Shown: positions 35,811 through 44,384 of the stretch, in pieces
Numbering within the stretch: the stretch's first letter is position 1
Layout: the number at the start of each line of letters is the position of its first letter
DNA from: Bacillus sp. (in: firmicutes)
Lineage (GTDB): Bacteria > Bacillota > Bacilli > Bacillales > Bacillaceae
Reading direction: 5' to 3'
Assembly (NCBI GenBank): GCA_031180405.1
Contig: JAPSLU010000010.1
Span: 1-51,152 of the forward strand
DNA length: 51,152 nucleotides
Position numbers and translations under genes: made by a program
Notes under the pieces: model-generated
The model's database searches: none
What the model saw: the letters and a program-made list of their open reading frames with translations, nothing else
What the model was told of the DNA's origin: nothing

Positions 35811-36320
35811 TTATCTTGATAATGCAATTTTTATATGAGCTAAGTGATGCTCTTCGTGCCAAGCTAACTTTGCAACATTTGCTGCAACAGTTATTGTACC
35901 GTTTATTTGGTGAGTAAAAGCCCGATTTGATTGCTCTTCTGTTAAGCTATGTCCTAAAGATACGATGCGCTCATTTATACCTTCTAACATTTTAATAGAG
36001 CTTTCTACAGGAAGCTTTGTATCCGGTTGAATAGCCCACTTTACTTCATCAAAAGCTGGTACTGTTGGATTCTCTTCTGTTAAAGCCAGCTTTAAACGTT
36101 GATACATGGTCAACTGAGAATCTGCAATGTGATGAACAAGTTGACGAACTGTCCAGCTACCTACACGATAGGTTTTGCTTAATTCCTCATCACTTAATGA
36201 GTCGACAGTTTTTCTTAGTCGAATCGTGTAAGTTTCGATTTCCTTTAGCCATTCTTGAATATTTTCTAATGTTACTTTTTCAGGTACTTGTAGTTTCCCA
36301 AGTGGGTATATTACATCCAT
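35811..36320 (-). CDS. bstA: DinB/YfiT family metal-dependent transferase (BstA type)
   Basis: This 169-residue four-helix-bundle protein resembles B. subtilis YfiT, a bacillithiol transferase candidate. The metal-binding histidines are in LVHHIADSQ and in the C-terminal AWHEEHHLAHI. The start MDVIYPLGKLQVPEKVT and YRVGSWTVRQLVHH are typical. GGAGGATT precedes the ATG on the minus strand. Its role here, probably thiol-dependent detoxification, is inferred from the family. Confidence 0.85.
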   Translation of the reverse strand: MDVIYPLGKLQVPEKVTLENIQEWLKEIETYTIRLRKTVDSLSDEELSKTYRVGSWTVRQLVHHIADSQLTMYQRLKLALTEENPTVPAFDEVKWAIQPDTKLPVESSIKMLEGINERIVSLGHSLTEEQSNRAFTHQINGTITVAANVAKLAWHEEHHLAHIKIALSR

Positions 36321-36631
36321 TCTTAATCCTCCTTTTTACTATTTTTCCCCTAATCTATAATAGCTAAATTATCTCATAATCCTTGTTATATTTTTACTCA
36401 AATATCTAATTACCTTATTAAGTTTTATTCATGAAGTTGGCCCGATGTTGAATAAGAGCTAAAGACGCAAGTGCCAGTGGAGTTTGCCCCATCAAGTAAA
36501 CTGCTAGCCCCCAACTTGTAGCAACATGATTGAAGCTGGGTGGGACGTAGATCTCTTATAACAAGTTAAGCTGTGATATTTATGGAGGATTAGGGGGAAC
36601 TGGCAAATCACTAGTTTAGGAGGAATTTAGA
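36321..36631. other. Intergenic stretch, no gene seen
   Basis: It contains the divergent promoter regions and a locally GC-richer segment (about 36440-36550) without a supported reading frame. At its end AGGAGG (36618-36623) serves the broken gene that follows. Confidence 0.5.
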
Positions 36632-36865
36632 ATGAATCCAGTCGTAGAGTCTCGATATATATATCTAAAGGGAAAAGTCATGTCCATCCATTTCCAGATA
36701 AAGGTGAAATGTATCATAAGAGGTTTAAAGTACACCATACTCTTGAGGGACTTAGTTCACTTATAGCGTTTTTTTGAGGAATTAAAACGAGAGTCAAGGA
36801 AGAAACTTTCAGTAATAGTAAAGGTTCTGGACATTATCAATCAGCAGAAGTACTTGGAGGAGTGA
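36632..36865 (+). pseudogene. Small frameshifted gene of unknown function
   Basis: ATG 36632 has AGGAGG 8 bases upstream. The start MNPVVESRYIYL must change frame to continue into HPFPDKGEMYHKRFKVHH and TLEGLSSLIAFF. A second change at the T run near 36780 gives EELKRESRKKLSVIVKVLDI and the end NQQKYLEE. The two compensating frameshifts mean a recent small gene of about 77 residues is broken. Not recognised. Confidence 0.6.
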
Positions 36866-36893
36866 GGATATTTAATTTATCATCATTACGTTT

Positions 36894-36966
36894 GCATAAT
36901 AGATTGATCAAAAATCAATCATTGAAACAATCTATTATGCAAAAAAACCGAGTTTATATCGGTATT
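36894..36966. terminator. Two hairpins between the broken gene and the NmrA-type gene
   Basis: GCATAATAGATTG (36894-36906) pairs with its exact complement (36928-36940). Next, ACCGA/TCGGT (about 36947-36963) with poly-A before and poly-T after forms a bidirectional terminator serving the minus-strand gene at 36986. Confidence 0.7.
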
Positions 36967-36985
36967 TTTATTTCATTCATTTCAT

Positions 36986-37849
36986 TTATGAAATTGCATC
37001 AACAAGTTGGTTTAGGGCTTCGTTAATCGGAGTAACTGGACGACCAAGAACTTTTTCAAAATCACTGTTATTTACTTCTAGTGAACCGTTCCGAATGCTT
37101 TCTTGAATTCCTACTACAATCGGAATCACAAAATCAGGTATACCTAAGCCTTTCATGATCTCTGCATATTTTTCGTCACTAACTTGTTGGAAAGGTATTT
37201 CTTTACCCAATACATTACCAAGGGCAGATGCCAATTCTTCTTGAGTTAAAAGAGGACCAGAAAGTTCATATACCGTATTTTCATGACCGCTTCCAACAAG
37301 AACTGCTGCCGCTGCATCTGCGTAATCTTGTTGCAGTGCCCAGCCTACTTTACCTTCTCCAGCAGAAGTTACCCATGGAGCTCCTGCTATAGCACCTTGA
37401 ATGCTTCCGATTTCGTTTTCCAAATACCAATTGTTACGCAAGAAAGAATAGGGGATACCTGTCTTAATGATGGCAGCTTCTGTCGCAACATGAGGTGGAG
37501 CCATTAAATTTTTGCTTTCTGTTGCATTAGCTATACTTGTATAAGCGATAAATTTCACCCCTGCACGCTCAGCTGCTTGGACAGCATTAGCATGTTGTTG
37601 AATTCTTGTTTCATTGTCACCATCGGCAGAAATAATTAATAATCGGTCAATTCCTTTAAAAGCATGATCTAATGTTTCTGGACGGTCAAAATCTCCTTGA
37701 CGAACTTCCACTCCACGAGTACGAAGTCCTTCGGCTTTCTCTGAATTTCGGACACTCACCACCAGATCACTTGCAGGTATTAATTTCAATAATGATTCTA
37801 CAACCTTTGAACCTAATTTCCCTGTTGCTCCAGTAACTAAAATTTTCAT
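36986..37849 (-). CDS. NmrA-like NAD(P)-binding oxidoreductase (QorB type)
   Basis: This 287-residue atypical short-chain dehydrogenase fold has nucleotide-binding GATGKLGSKVV. RQGDFDRPETLDHAF, LLIISADGDN and FIAYTSIANA follow, then YSFLRNNWYLEN as in the QorB/YtfG group. Those enzymes reduce quinones with NAD(P)H; the substrate here is not known. GGAGGG precedes the ATG. It is divergent from the Rrf2 regulator gene with palindromes between, so it is probably the regulator's target. Confidence 0.85.
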   Translation of the reverse strand: MKILVTGATGKLGSKVVESLLKLIPASDLVVSVRNSEKAEGLRTRGVEVRQGDFDRPETLDHAFKGIDRLLIISADGDNETRIQQHANAVQAAERAGVKFIAYTSIANATESKNLMAPPHVATEAAIIKTGIPYSFLRNNWYLENEIGSIQGAIAGAPWVTSAGEGKVGWALQQDYADAAAAVLVGSGHENTVYELSGPLLTQEELASALGNVLGKEIPFQQVSDEKYAEIMKGLGIPDFVIPIVVGIQESIRNGSLEVNNSDFEKVLGRPVTPINEALNQLVDAIS

Positions 37850-37887
37850 TAATATTCCCTCCAGTTGAGAATTTGCTGTAACGATGT

Positions 37888-38005
37888 TGATTACATGTAT
37901 TCATTTTAGTTACATGTAACTAGTTTGTCAACATGTGAAATTATATATATTATTTTGTTCGTATTTTAGTATAATAAACTTGTAATCATATTAATTACAT
38001 GATGA
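37888..38005. promoter_or_regulatory. Operator-like palindromes in the divergent promoter region
   Basis: TAGTTACATGTAACTA (37907-37922) is a perfect 16-bp palindrome. Related sequences TTGATTACATGTATTC (about 37888) and TTAATTACATGATG (about 37990) repeat the ATTACATG core. The 193-base region lies between the NmrA-type gene and the Rrf2 gene and probably binds the latter. Confidence 0.6.
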
Positions 38006-38042
38006 AGTAAAAAAGGATAGTTAATAGGGATGGTGACTAAAC

Positions 38043-38477
38043 ATGTCCATCAGCAGCCGATTTGCAGTCGGAATTCATATATTGGCTCTAATTGAATTAA
38101 ATAAGGAAGGAGTAACATCTTCTGAATTTTTAGCTACAAGTGTTAACACGAATCCAGCCGTTATAAGAAAATTAATGAGCATGCTAAAAAAAGCTGGTTT
38201 AATAGAGGTACACCCAGGAATTGCAGGTGCTAAACTCGCTAAGGAATTATCTTGTATCACACTATTCGACGTTTATAAGGCAGTGAATGTTGTGCAGGAA
38301 AAAGAATTGTTTAGCATACACGAAAGTCCACATCCTGAGTGTCCCGTGGGTAGGAACATCCAGAATACAATTGAACCATTATTCGTAGCAGCACAATTGG
38401 CCATGGAGAGGGTTTTAGAAAATGTTACTTTAGAAGATGTTGTGAGAGACATTGCTACTAAAGAAAACATTTGTTAG
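38043..38477 (+). CDS. Rrf2 family transcriptional regulator (YwnA type)
   Basis: This 144-residue protein has an N-terminal winged helix (ISSRFAVGIHILALIELN, NPAVIRKLMSMLKKAGLIEV) and a short C-terminal region with CPVGRNIQ. A single Cys in HPECPVG lies where some Rrf2 proteins bind a cofactor or sense redox state. No three-Cys IscR cluster is visible. GGGATGGTG precedes the ATG. It likely represses the divergent oxidoreductase gene and itself. Confidence 0.88.
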   Translation: MSISSRFAVGIHILALIELNKEGVTSSEFLATSVNTNPAVIRKLMSMLKKAGLIEVHPGIAGAKLAKELSCITLFDVYKAVNVVQEKELFSIHESPHPECPVGRNIQNTIEPLFVAAQLAMERVLENVTLEDVVRDIATKENIC

Positions 38478-38478
38478 A

Positions 38479-38507
38479 AGGCATTCCTAAGGAATGTCTT
38501 TTCTCTT
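38479..38507 (+). terminator. Terminator of the Rrf2 gene
   Basis: AAGGCATTCC (38479-38488) pairs with GGAATGTCTT (38492-38501, one G-T pair) around TAA and is followed by TTCTCTTT. Confidence 0.75.
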
Positions 38508-38556
38508 TGTTCTTCAACTAACCTAGACCGTTTGAAGTGTATTAATTTACAAATTA

Positions 38557-38709
38557 TTAATTTTCTAACAAAACATTAAATTCTTCTACATATACTGCAT
38601 TTCCAGTAATTTGAACTTCAATTGATTTACTATTTTTCAAAACCTGTACTGCAACCCGACCATCTTTTTCAATTTCATGACCTTGCTCAACAATAAGATT
38701 TGAGGGTCA
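38557..38709 (-). pseudogene. PhzF family isomerase, C-terminal remnant
   Basis: On the minus strand the frame ending at 38557 reads IVEQGHEIEKDGRVAVQVLK, then SIEVQITGNAVYVEEFNVLL. This resembles the C-terminal EQG...R...V..GG.AV pattern of PhzF-like proteins. The catalytic N-terminal part is absent, and a frame change lies near 38700. It occupies most of the 464-base gap between the Rrf2 gene and the Fur-regulated lipoprotein gene. Confidence 0.55.
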
Positions 38710-38865
38710 ATAAAATTGGTATTAATGTATTTCGCATAAAGCCCCCATTATCCCTTATTAAAATTTGATAGTTATCACTAATTTACCAATATCCTCTATT
38801 TTGTTATTCAACTAACCTACAAGTGCTATTTTTTGAACTTTTTAAAAATTATATTAAATATAACA

Positions 38866-38925
38866 TTGACATTGAGAATCATTATCGGTAAAATGAAACT
38901 AATTAATACTGAAAATCATTATCAT
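38866..38925 (+). promoter_or_regulatory. Promoter with two Fur boxes
   Basis: TTGACA (38866-38871) and TAAAAT (38889-38894) have a 17-base spacer. The spacer carries TGAGAATCATTATC (38873-38886), and TGAAAATCATTATCAT (38910-38925) lies in the 5' leader. Both fit the Fur consensus built on GATAATGATTATC. Iron repression of the following gene is strongly indicated. Confidence 0.88.
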
Positions 38926-38941
38926 CTGAAGGAGCGTCAAA

Positions 38942-40141
38942 ATGAAAAAATCATTATTATTATTTGCATCTATTACTTTAGCGGGTTCTGTACTTGTAGC
39001 TTGTGGTTCGGATGAAGCTGCTAGCGAACCAAAGGAAGAAAAGATAGTAACAGAGGAAACTAATGGCCAAGAAGCAGAAACGCAGAGCCCAGAGTTTGTT
39101 CTTGAAGAATCAACCACAGCAAAACAAGTTGTTGATTACAAAGCAATGATGGATGAGCTAAATAAGATGAAAGAAGATAAAGAAGTGGACTGGGATTTAG
39201 TTGAGTCTACATATCAAAAAGAATTAAAAACAGTAACAGGAGAATTAGACACTTTTATTACATCAGGAATCAATGCGGGTAAAAATGATGAATTAGAACA
39301 AAACGTTGCACGTCAATTAATAGATAAAGGAACACAATCGTACTTTTATGCAAAACAAAAAGAACTTCATGGTGAAGTAGCGACTGCAATAGAAGAAGGA
39401 GATCAAGCGAAAGCAGAAGCCGCATTTGCAGAGGTAAAACATCTAATCGAAGAAGTAATAATCCCGACGGCTGAGAAGCGTGATGACTACTATGAATTAA
39501 CTGGCGAAGATAGTCTTGTTGGAAACATCCAAAATGGATTATCCTTACAAGCGGAAGCACTTGCTAGCAAAAATGTAGAAGATTTCTCTGTTTATAAGCA
39601 AATCACTGATAAATCTATCTATAGAAGTTATTATTTAGCATCAAACTCCTATGCTGAAAAGATTGCGGCAGCGGTTAGTGAAGGAAATACAGATGAAATA
39701 GAATTACAAATCATGCAAACAGAAGCATTAGGATTCTATCAAGCTATTAAAGCCTCTCTTACTGACGGAGATGAAGAAGCGGCAACCAAGCTACAAGAGT
39801 TGTTTGATTTCAGTAAAACAGATGCAGCATCTATCAATCCAGAGGAAGTTTCTGAATTTTTCACAAAAGCATTTGTTGGCAAAATCACAGGTTATCATGA
39901 AAAGGCTGCAACAACTCTAGCTGAAGGCGACGTTGCAAGTGCTCGTGTAGAAGCGATGGAAGGTAATGTCTTTATGAAAGATATAGAGATTGTTCTAAAT
40001 GAAAAATTAGGAGAAGAAAAGGCTGTAGAATTACTTGATCAAGGGCAAAAATGGTATGAAGCTATTACAGCTGAAAATGCTGAAGAAGCTGCAGAGCAAA
40101 GTAAAGCGATTGTATCTGTCCTTTCAGGTGTAGTAAAATAA
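38942..40141 (+). CDS. Fur-regulated iron-uptake-type lipoprotein, uncharacterised
   Basis: This 399-residue lipoprotein has the lipobox LVAC with Cys21. A Glu-rich linker leads to a helical region with repeated acidic segments (DYKAMMDELNKMKEDKEVDW, LHGEVATAIEEGDQAKAEAAF, YYELTGEDSLVGNIQ). Similar helical proteins accompany FTR1-type iron permeases, and an FTR1 gene lies 5 kb downstream. The GAAGGAG site is 7 bases from the ATG. Two Fur boxes precede it and a strong terminator follows. An iron-binding or iron-delivery role is inferred. Confidence 0.75.
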   Translation: MKKSLLLFASITLAGSVLVACGSDEAASEPKEEKIVTEETNGQEAETQSPEFVLEESTTAKQVVDYKAMMDELNKMKEDKEVDWDLVESTYQKELKTVTGELDTFITSGINAGKNDELEQNVARQLIDKGTQSYFYAKQKELHGEVATAIEEGDQAKAEAAFAEVKHLIEEVIIPTAEKRDDYYELTGEDSLVGNIQNGLSLQAEALASKNVEDFSVYKQITDKSIYRSYYLASNSYAEKIAAAVSEGNTDEIELQIMQTEALGFYQAIKASLTDGDEEAATKLQELFDFSKTDAASINPEEVSEFFTKAFVGKITGYHEKAATTLAEGDVASARVEAMEGNVFMKDIEIVLNEKLGEEKAVELLDQGQKWYEAITAENAEEAAEQSKAIVSVLSGVVK

Positions 40142-40170
40142 AAAAAGCCGCTTTAGCGGCTTTTTTTATT
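40141..40170 (+). terminator. Terminator after the Fur-regulated lipoprotein gene
   Basis: GCCGC (40147-40151) pairs with GCGGC (40156-40160), extended by A/T pairs, with loop TTTA and a run of seven T. Only 23 bases separate it from the next gene, which has no room for a full promoter, so partial readthrough probably feeds that operon. Confidence 0.92.
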
Positions 40171-40193
40171 TTGGATCCAGGAGTGTACGATAA

Positions 40194-41144
40194 ATGAACA
40201 TTTTGATTACAGGTGGAGCAGGATTTATCGGAAGTCATTTGGCTAAAAAACTTTTATTAAATCAACATCAAATCACGATTGTGGATAATTTCCACCCTTA
40301 CTATAGCCCAGAACAAAAAAAGGTTCATATTCATGAGATAAAAAGGCTGGAAATGCCATTTCGATTGCTTCAAGCAGATTTAAGCGAGGAATTGAGCTGT
40401 AAGAAAGTCTTTGAGGAAACCGCCTATGATGTGATTGTCCATTTAGCTGCATTGCCAGGTGTTCCATTCTCCATTCAACAACCACTTCAATATGTTGATT
40501 ACGATATAAAAATAACGATCAATCTTTTGAAGAATTCAGGAGAAACTAATGTCAAGCATTTTGTGTTTGCGTCTTCCTCATCAGTTTATGGAAATCAGAC
40601 GAATAAACCATTATCAGAAGAAAATGCAAATGGACGTGTTGCTTCTCCTTATGCAGCGGCAAAATATGGAGCAGAATCGTTTTGTCATGCTTACCAGTCA
40701 CTTTATGGTTTTCAATTATCAATTTTGCGCTTTTTCACGGTTTATGGGCCCTGGGGAAGACCGGATATGGCGATTCCTATCTTTATTCGTAAATTAATAG
40801 CTGAAGAAAGTATCGATATATTTGGAAAAGGTTCCGCAAGAGACTATACATATATCGATGATATTGTTGATGGTATCGAACGAACGATCCTTTATTCCAA
40901 AGGAAATGAAACCTATAATCTTGGATACGGTGAACCAGTGTATATGGAAACTCTCCTTGAACACTTGCTGAGGAGTTTCCCTACAATGAAAGTGAACCGA
41001 TTAGAACCTCGTCAAGGGGATGTGCAGATGACTTGGAGCAATATTGAAAAGGCAAAGCATTTGCTGGGCTACAAGCCGACAGTAAATATTGAGGAAGGTT
41101 TAAAGCGAACAATTCTATGGGCAAGAAACTACTTCCAAAAGTAA
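40194..41144 (+). CDS. NAD-dependent nucleotide-sugar epimerase/dehydratase
   Basis: This 316-residue extended short-chain dehydrogenase has NAD-binding GGAGFIGSHL, catalytic SSSVYG and YAAAK (Tyr-x-x-x-Lys), and sugar-binding FTVYGPWGRPDMAI. The latter is typical of UDP-glucuronate or UDP-glucose 4-epimerase-like enzymes. The exact sugar is not determined. AGGAGTG precedes the ATG. It is the first gene of a tightly overlapping four-gene operon. Confidence 0.85.
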   Translation: MNILITGGAGFIGSHLAKKLLLNQHQITIVDNFHPYYSPEQKKVHIHEIKRLEMPFRLLQADLSEELSCKKVFEETAYDVIVHLAALPGVPFSIQQPLQYVDYDIKITINLLKNSGETNVKHFVFASSSSVYGNQTNKPLSEENANGRVASPYAAAKYGAESFCHAYQSLYGFQLSILRFFTVYGPWGRPDMAIPIFIRKLIAEESIDIFGKGSARDYTYIDDIVDGIERTILYSKGNETYNLGYGEPVYMETLLEHLLRSFPTMKVNRLEPRQGDVQMTWSNIEKAKHLLGYKPTVNIEEGLKRTILWARNYFQK

Positions 41145-42058
41145 TTCATTTTATTAGCTTTTTGTTATTCACTGCTTTTTTGTTTTTAAGTTTAGCTTTT
41201 TTTGATATAGAAATTTTGTATGAACAAACAAAATTATTTTTTTCAAACTATCAATGGCTCTTATTTACGACCATTTGTTATTTTCTAGCGTTTCTTTTAA
41301 GAGCGGTTGCTTGGAGAATGTATGGTGAGAAGAGACAAGCCTTTGCCCCTTATATTTACGGTCTATTTTATAGTTTATTTTTTAATCATATATTTCCGAT
41401 TAAAATTGGAGATATCGTCCGGATTGGTGTAATTGCCAATAAGAAAGAAGTCAGTTGGGATTCAGCAATCCATTCAGTTGTGGTGATGAGGGTATTTGAC
41501 CTTCTGTGCTTAGGGTTGTTTTCCTTCCTAGGAGCTTTGTTTATTGGTGTATCCCTCCGCTACACTTTTTTGCTTCAAGCAATGGTGGTTGGTATGACCG
41601 TTGGCGTTTTGTTTCTATTAATAGTAAGAAAAAAGTGGTTTACGTTTTATATAAAGCATCTCACGTTAGTTAAGGAGACATTCTATCATAAAAAAGCAAT
41701 TGGAATGATTAGTTTAGTGGCCTTAAGCTGGGTTCTTGAGGCTGCTGTTGTGTACGGAGTGATGCAGGCACTTTTATTTGATTTATCGTTTCTTCATGCG
41801 GTATGGGTCAACAGCATCACAGTAGCTGCACAGGTGTTTCAATTTGCTCCCGGTGGTCTTGCTACCTATGAAAGTGTGATGAGCTTTGCCTTAGTACAAT
41901 TAAAAATAGATTGGAAAGATGCTTATCACATTGCACTCATTACCCATGTATATAAATTTATTTTTTCTTACCTTGCAGGTGCTATTGCCTTTACGCTGCA
42001 TCCTATTTCACTTAGACAATTAAAAGTATGGAGAACGAAGAAAGGAGAAAAATCATGA
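41117..42058 (+). CDS. LPG-synthase-TM / AglD-like integral membrane protein
   Basis: This 313-residue protein has about eight membrane segments. RAVAWRMYGEKR, NHIFPIKIGDIVRIGVIANK and QFAPGGLATYESVMSFAL fit the UPF0104/flippase-like family related to the membrane part of MprF and to AglD. Such proteins are proposed to move or process lipid-linked sugars. It overlaps the epimerase gene by 28 bases. Confidence 0.85.
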   Translation: MGKKLLPKVIHFISFLLFTAFLFLSLAFFDIEILYEQTKLFFSNYQWLLFTTICYFLAFLLRAVAWRMYGEKRQAFAPYIYGLFYSLFFNHIFPIKIGDIVRIGVIANKKEVSWDSAIHSVVVMRVFDLLCLGLFSFLGALFIGVSLRYTFLLQAMVVGMTVGVLFLLIVRKKWFTFYIKHLTLVKETFYHKKAIGMISLVALSWVLEAAVVYGVMQALLFDLSFLHAVWVNSITVAAQVFQFAPGGLATYESVMSFALVQLKIDWKDAYHIALITHVYKFIFSYLAGAIAFTLHPISLRQLKVWRTKKGEKS

Positions 42059-43521
42059 AACAGGCATCAAAATTTGAAAAAACTGCAGCACGTTGCTGGA
42101 ATCTGCTAAATGAAGGAAAACCGTTTACGCCTATTTTCGTCTTTGGCACGATGCTTTTGTTCCACATCACCTCGTGGGGAGAAGGTGAATTTTGGCTATC
42201 TTTTTTTCTATCCTTCCTTCTCATTGTGCCGATGATGGCTATATACTATCTATTTGATTTTCCTTTACTGCTTCGAAATTATTTATGGTTTCCTTTTGTG
42301 GCGTACCTAATGCTGTTTAATGATTTTGAATTAAGTTTACTTCTATTCGCGCTTGGGCTTTATTTCTTTTTTACCATTTTCTTTTGGGGAACCTTTTACT
42401 ATCACCTTCGCATTGGGACGTCGTGGCTGAATTTTACGCGTTTTTGGAAGCTAGTCTTAAAAAATAGTGACTCCACCAGCGGGAATGCACAGGAACAAAT
42501 GCCAAAGTTCTTATTATTACTTTCTCTCTGGCAGCTCTATTTTGAGGGGGTTTCTACAGAATCTGTGATTCACTGGCCAAACTATTTCTTTTTTATAGCA
42601 GGAGTTTTAATTTATAGCACCATCTTGCATCGTAATCTATTTGATTGGAAGCCTAAGGAATACACAACTTGGACGGATAATATCCCTGTAAATGCAAACG
42701 CAGTAAATGAACGGGTTATCACAATTGTGATCGACGGCATGCGGAGGGACCGTTTTCAAATTGCTGATACGCCATTTTTAGACAAACTGAGAAAAAGTGG
42801 GACCGAATATACACAAATGGAAACAGTCTATCCTGCTCGTACTGTTGTTTGTTTTACCTCGATGATGACAGGGACGTATCCACATGAGCATGGAATCAAA
42901 TCCAATATGGTGTGGAAGCTGGGGACAAAAGTGGAGACAGTGTTTGATTCCCTTCGGAAAGTAGGGAAAAAGGGAAGGATGCTTGCGGTTGCACATTTAG
43001 TAGATTCGATGGGTGATGATGTCGATACCTATACTGCGATAGCGGACAATAGTAAAGTCGATCATCAGATTATGGAACGAGCGAAACAAATCATGAAAGA
43101 GAAAAATCCAGATTTCTTCAAAGTCCAGTTAATCAGCACGGACCAAACGGGGCATAGTCGAGGCGTTTTATATGACGAATACCTAGAAAAAATCGCAGAG
43201 GCAGATCGTATTATTGAAGACTTTGTAGGCTGGCTTGAGAAGGAAGGCTATATGAAAAATACCACCTTGGTGATTTGTGCAGATCATGGTCAGGCGGATG
43301 GAATTGGCGGACACGGTCATTTAGACGAGGGAGAGAGGTTTGTGCCGTTTTTTATGCACGGTCCTGCCATTGAAAAGGGGAAAATTGTGGAAGAAAAGCA
43401 TAGCCTTGTTTCGCTTGCTCCAACAATCTGCTATCTATTAGGAGCCCCATATCCTAGTCATAGTCGAGGCCCTGTTTTAACAGATGCGATGAAACTACAG
43501 AAAAGGGAGGGAGTTTCATGA
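42055..43521 (+). CDS. Membrane-bound nucleotide pyrophosphatase/phosphodiesterase-type protein
   Basis: This 488-residue protein has about five N-terminal membrane segments (to about residue 205), then an alkaline-phosphatase-superfamily domain. Motifs are IVIDGMRRD, nucleophile-type YPARTVVCFTSMMTGTYPHEHG, STDQTGHSRG, CADHGQADG and GHGHLDEGERFVPFF. It could cleave or transfer a phosphodiester group such as a head group on a glycolipid or polymer; the substrate is unknown. The ATG at 42055 follows AAAGGAG and overlaps the previous stop (ATGA). Confidence 0.85.
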   Translation: MKQASKFEKTAARCWNLLNEGKPFTPIFVFGTMLLFHITSWGEGEFWLSFFLSFLLIVPMMAIYYLFDFPLLLRNYLWFPFVAYLMLFNDFELSLLLFALGLYFFFTIFFWGTFYYHLRIGTSWLNFTRFWKLVLKNSDSTSGNAQEQMPKFLLLLSLWQLYFEGVSTESVIHWPNYFFFIAGVLIYSTILHRNLFDWKPKEYTTWTDNIPVNANAVNERVITIVIDGMRRDRFQIADTPFLDKLRKSGTEYTQMETVYPARTVVCFTSMMTGTYPHEHGIKSNMVWKLGTKVETVFDSLRKVGKKGRMLAVAHLVDSMGDDVDTYTAIADNSKVDHQIMERAKQIMKEKNPDFFKVQLISTDQTGHSRGVLYDEYLEKIAEADRIIEDFVGWLEKEGYMKNTTLVICADHGQADGIGGHGHLDEGERFVPFFMHGPAIEKGKIVEEKHSLVSLAPTICYLLGAPYPSHSRGPVLTDAMKLQKREGVS

Positions 43522-44285
43522 ATAAGCAAAATGTAATTGTTTTTTTACCTGCTCATAACGAAGAGGAATCTATTGCGGAAGTCATTGGAAGTATCCCTCG
43601 CCATTTTCATCCAAGTGTGACTGTCAGGGTGCTTGTCATCGATGACGGTTCAATAGATAGAACGGTTGAAGTCGCTAAATCTGCCGGAGCTGATTATGTG
43701 GTTTCCCTTCCTCAAAATAGAGGGCTTGGGGCAGCAGTTCGCGAAGGACTCTTTCAATGTGAAAAAAAGCTTAATGCTGATATAGCGGTCATGATTGATG
43801 CCGATAATGAATACCCTGCATGGCAAATTCCTGAGTTGCTTGCACCTATTTTTAATGGAGAAGCTGATTATACGATGGGATCTCGTTTCTTAGGTAACAT
43901 ACACGGAATGCGCCTTCATCGTCGATTAGGGAACTACTTTTTTACCCTTTTACAATCCATATTGCTAAGAAAATGGATTTATGATGGTCAGTCTGGCATG
44001 AGGGCTTTCTCAAAACAGGCCATGCAAGAGGCTGAGATTATCCATGATTATAATTATGCACAGGTCGTCACTTTAAATTTGGTCCGTAAAGGATTTCGGG
44101 TAAAAGAAATACCAATCGAATATCAAGTACGGACAAAGGGACAGTCCTTTATTAAGTTTAAAGCTTATATAACCTCTGTCTTCCCTGCAATTGTACGAGA
44201 GATGAAGCGCCCTGTTAAGAAAGTCAACATTAATAAAACAGCCCATTTGTTGCTGGAAAATGTCAAGGATAGAAAATCCTCTTAA
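43518..44285 (+). CDS. GT2 glycosyltransferase, polyprenyl-phosphate type
   Basis: This 255-residue GT-A enzyme has VFLPAHNEEESIAEVI, VIDDGSIDRT and the DxD-like MIDADNEYP. The C-terminal IPIEYQVRTKGQSFIKFKAY resembles dolichol-phosphate mannose synthases. No C-terminal membrane segments are seen. It overlaps the preceding stop (ATGA) and closes the four-gene operon. With the GT-C enzyme at 46162 it could form a donor/acceptor pair (inference). Confidence 0.87.
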   Translation: MNKQNVIVFLPAHNEEESIAEVIGSIPRHFHPSVTVRVLVIDDGSIDRTVEVAKSAGADYVVSLPQNRGLGAAVREGLFQCEKKLNADIAVMIDADNEYPAWQIPELLAPIFNGEADYTMGSRFLGNIHGMRLHRRLGNYFFTLLQSILLRKWIYDGQSGMRAFSKQAMQEAEIIHDYNYAQVVTLNLVRKGFRVKEIPIEYQVRTKGQSFIKFKAYITSVFPAIVREMKRPVKKVNINKTAHLLLENVKDRKSS

Positions 44286-44332
44286 GGGTTGAGGTAATTG
44301 TGTGAATAATCTAAAAAGGTTCCGATTTGTTA

Positions 44333-44365
44333 TTGACTTTAAAATTGATAATGATTATCATTAAC
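44333..44365 (+). promoter_or_regulatory. Fur-controlled promoter of the FTR1 unit
   Basis: TTGACT (44333-44338) and TATCAT (44356-44361) have a 17-base spacer. GATAATGATTATCATTAAC (44347-44365) matches the 19-bp Fur consensus at 18 positions and covers the -10. Confidence 0.92.
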
Positions 44366-44384
44366 AACAGAAGGAGCTAAGTAA

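Noticed and set aside
36710-36726. GTATCATAAG followed by AGGTTT, resembling the rlmH-end repeat
   Set aside because: It lies within the reconstructed protein-like segment GEMYHKRFK of a broken gene and lacks the TAAATG in the middle, so it is probably a coding coincidence.
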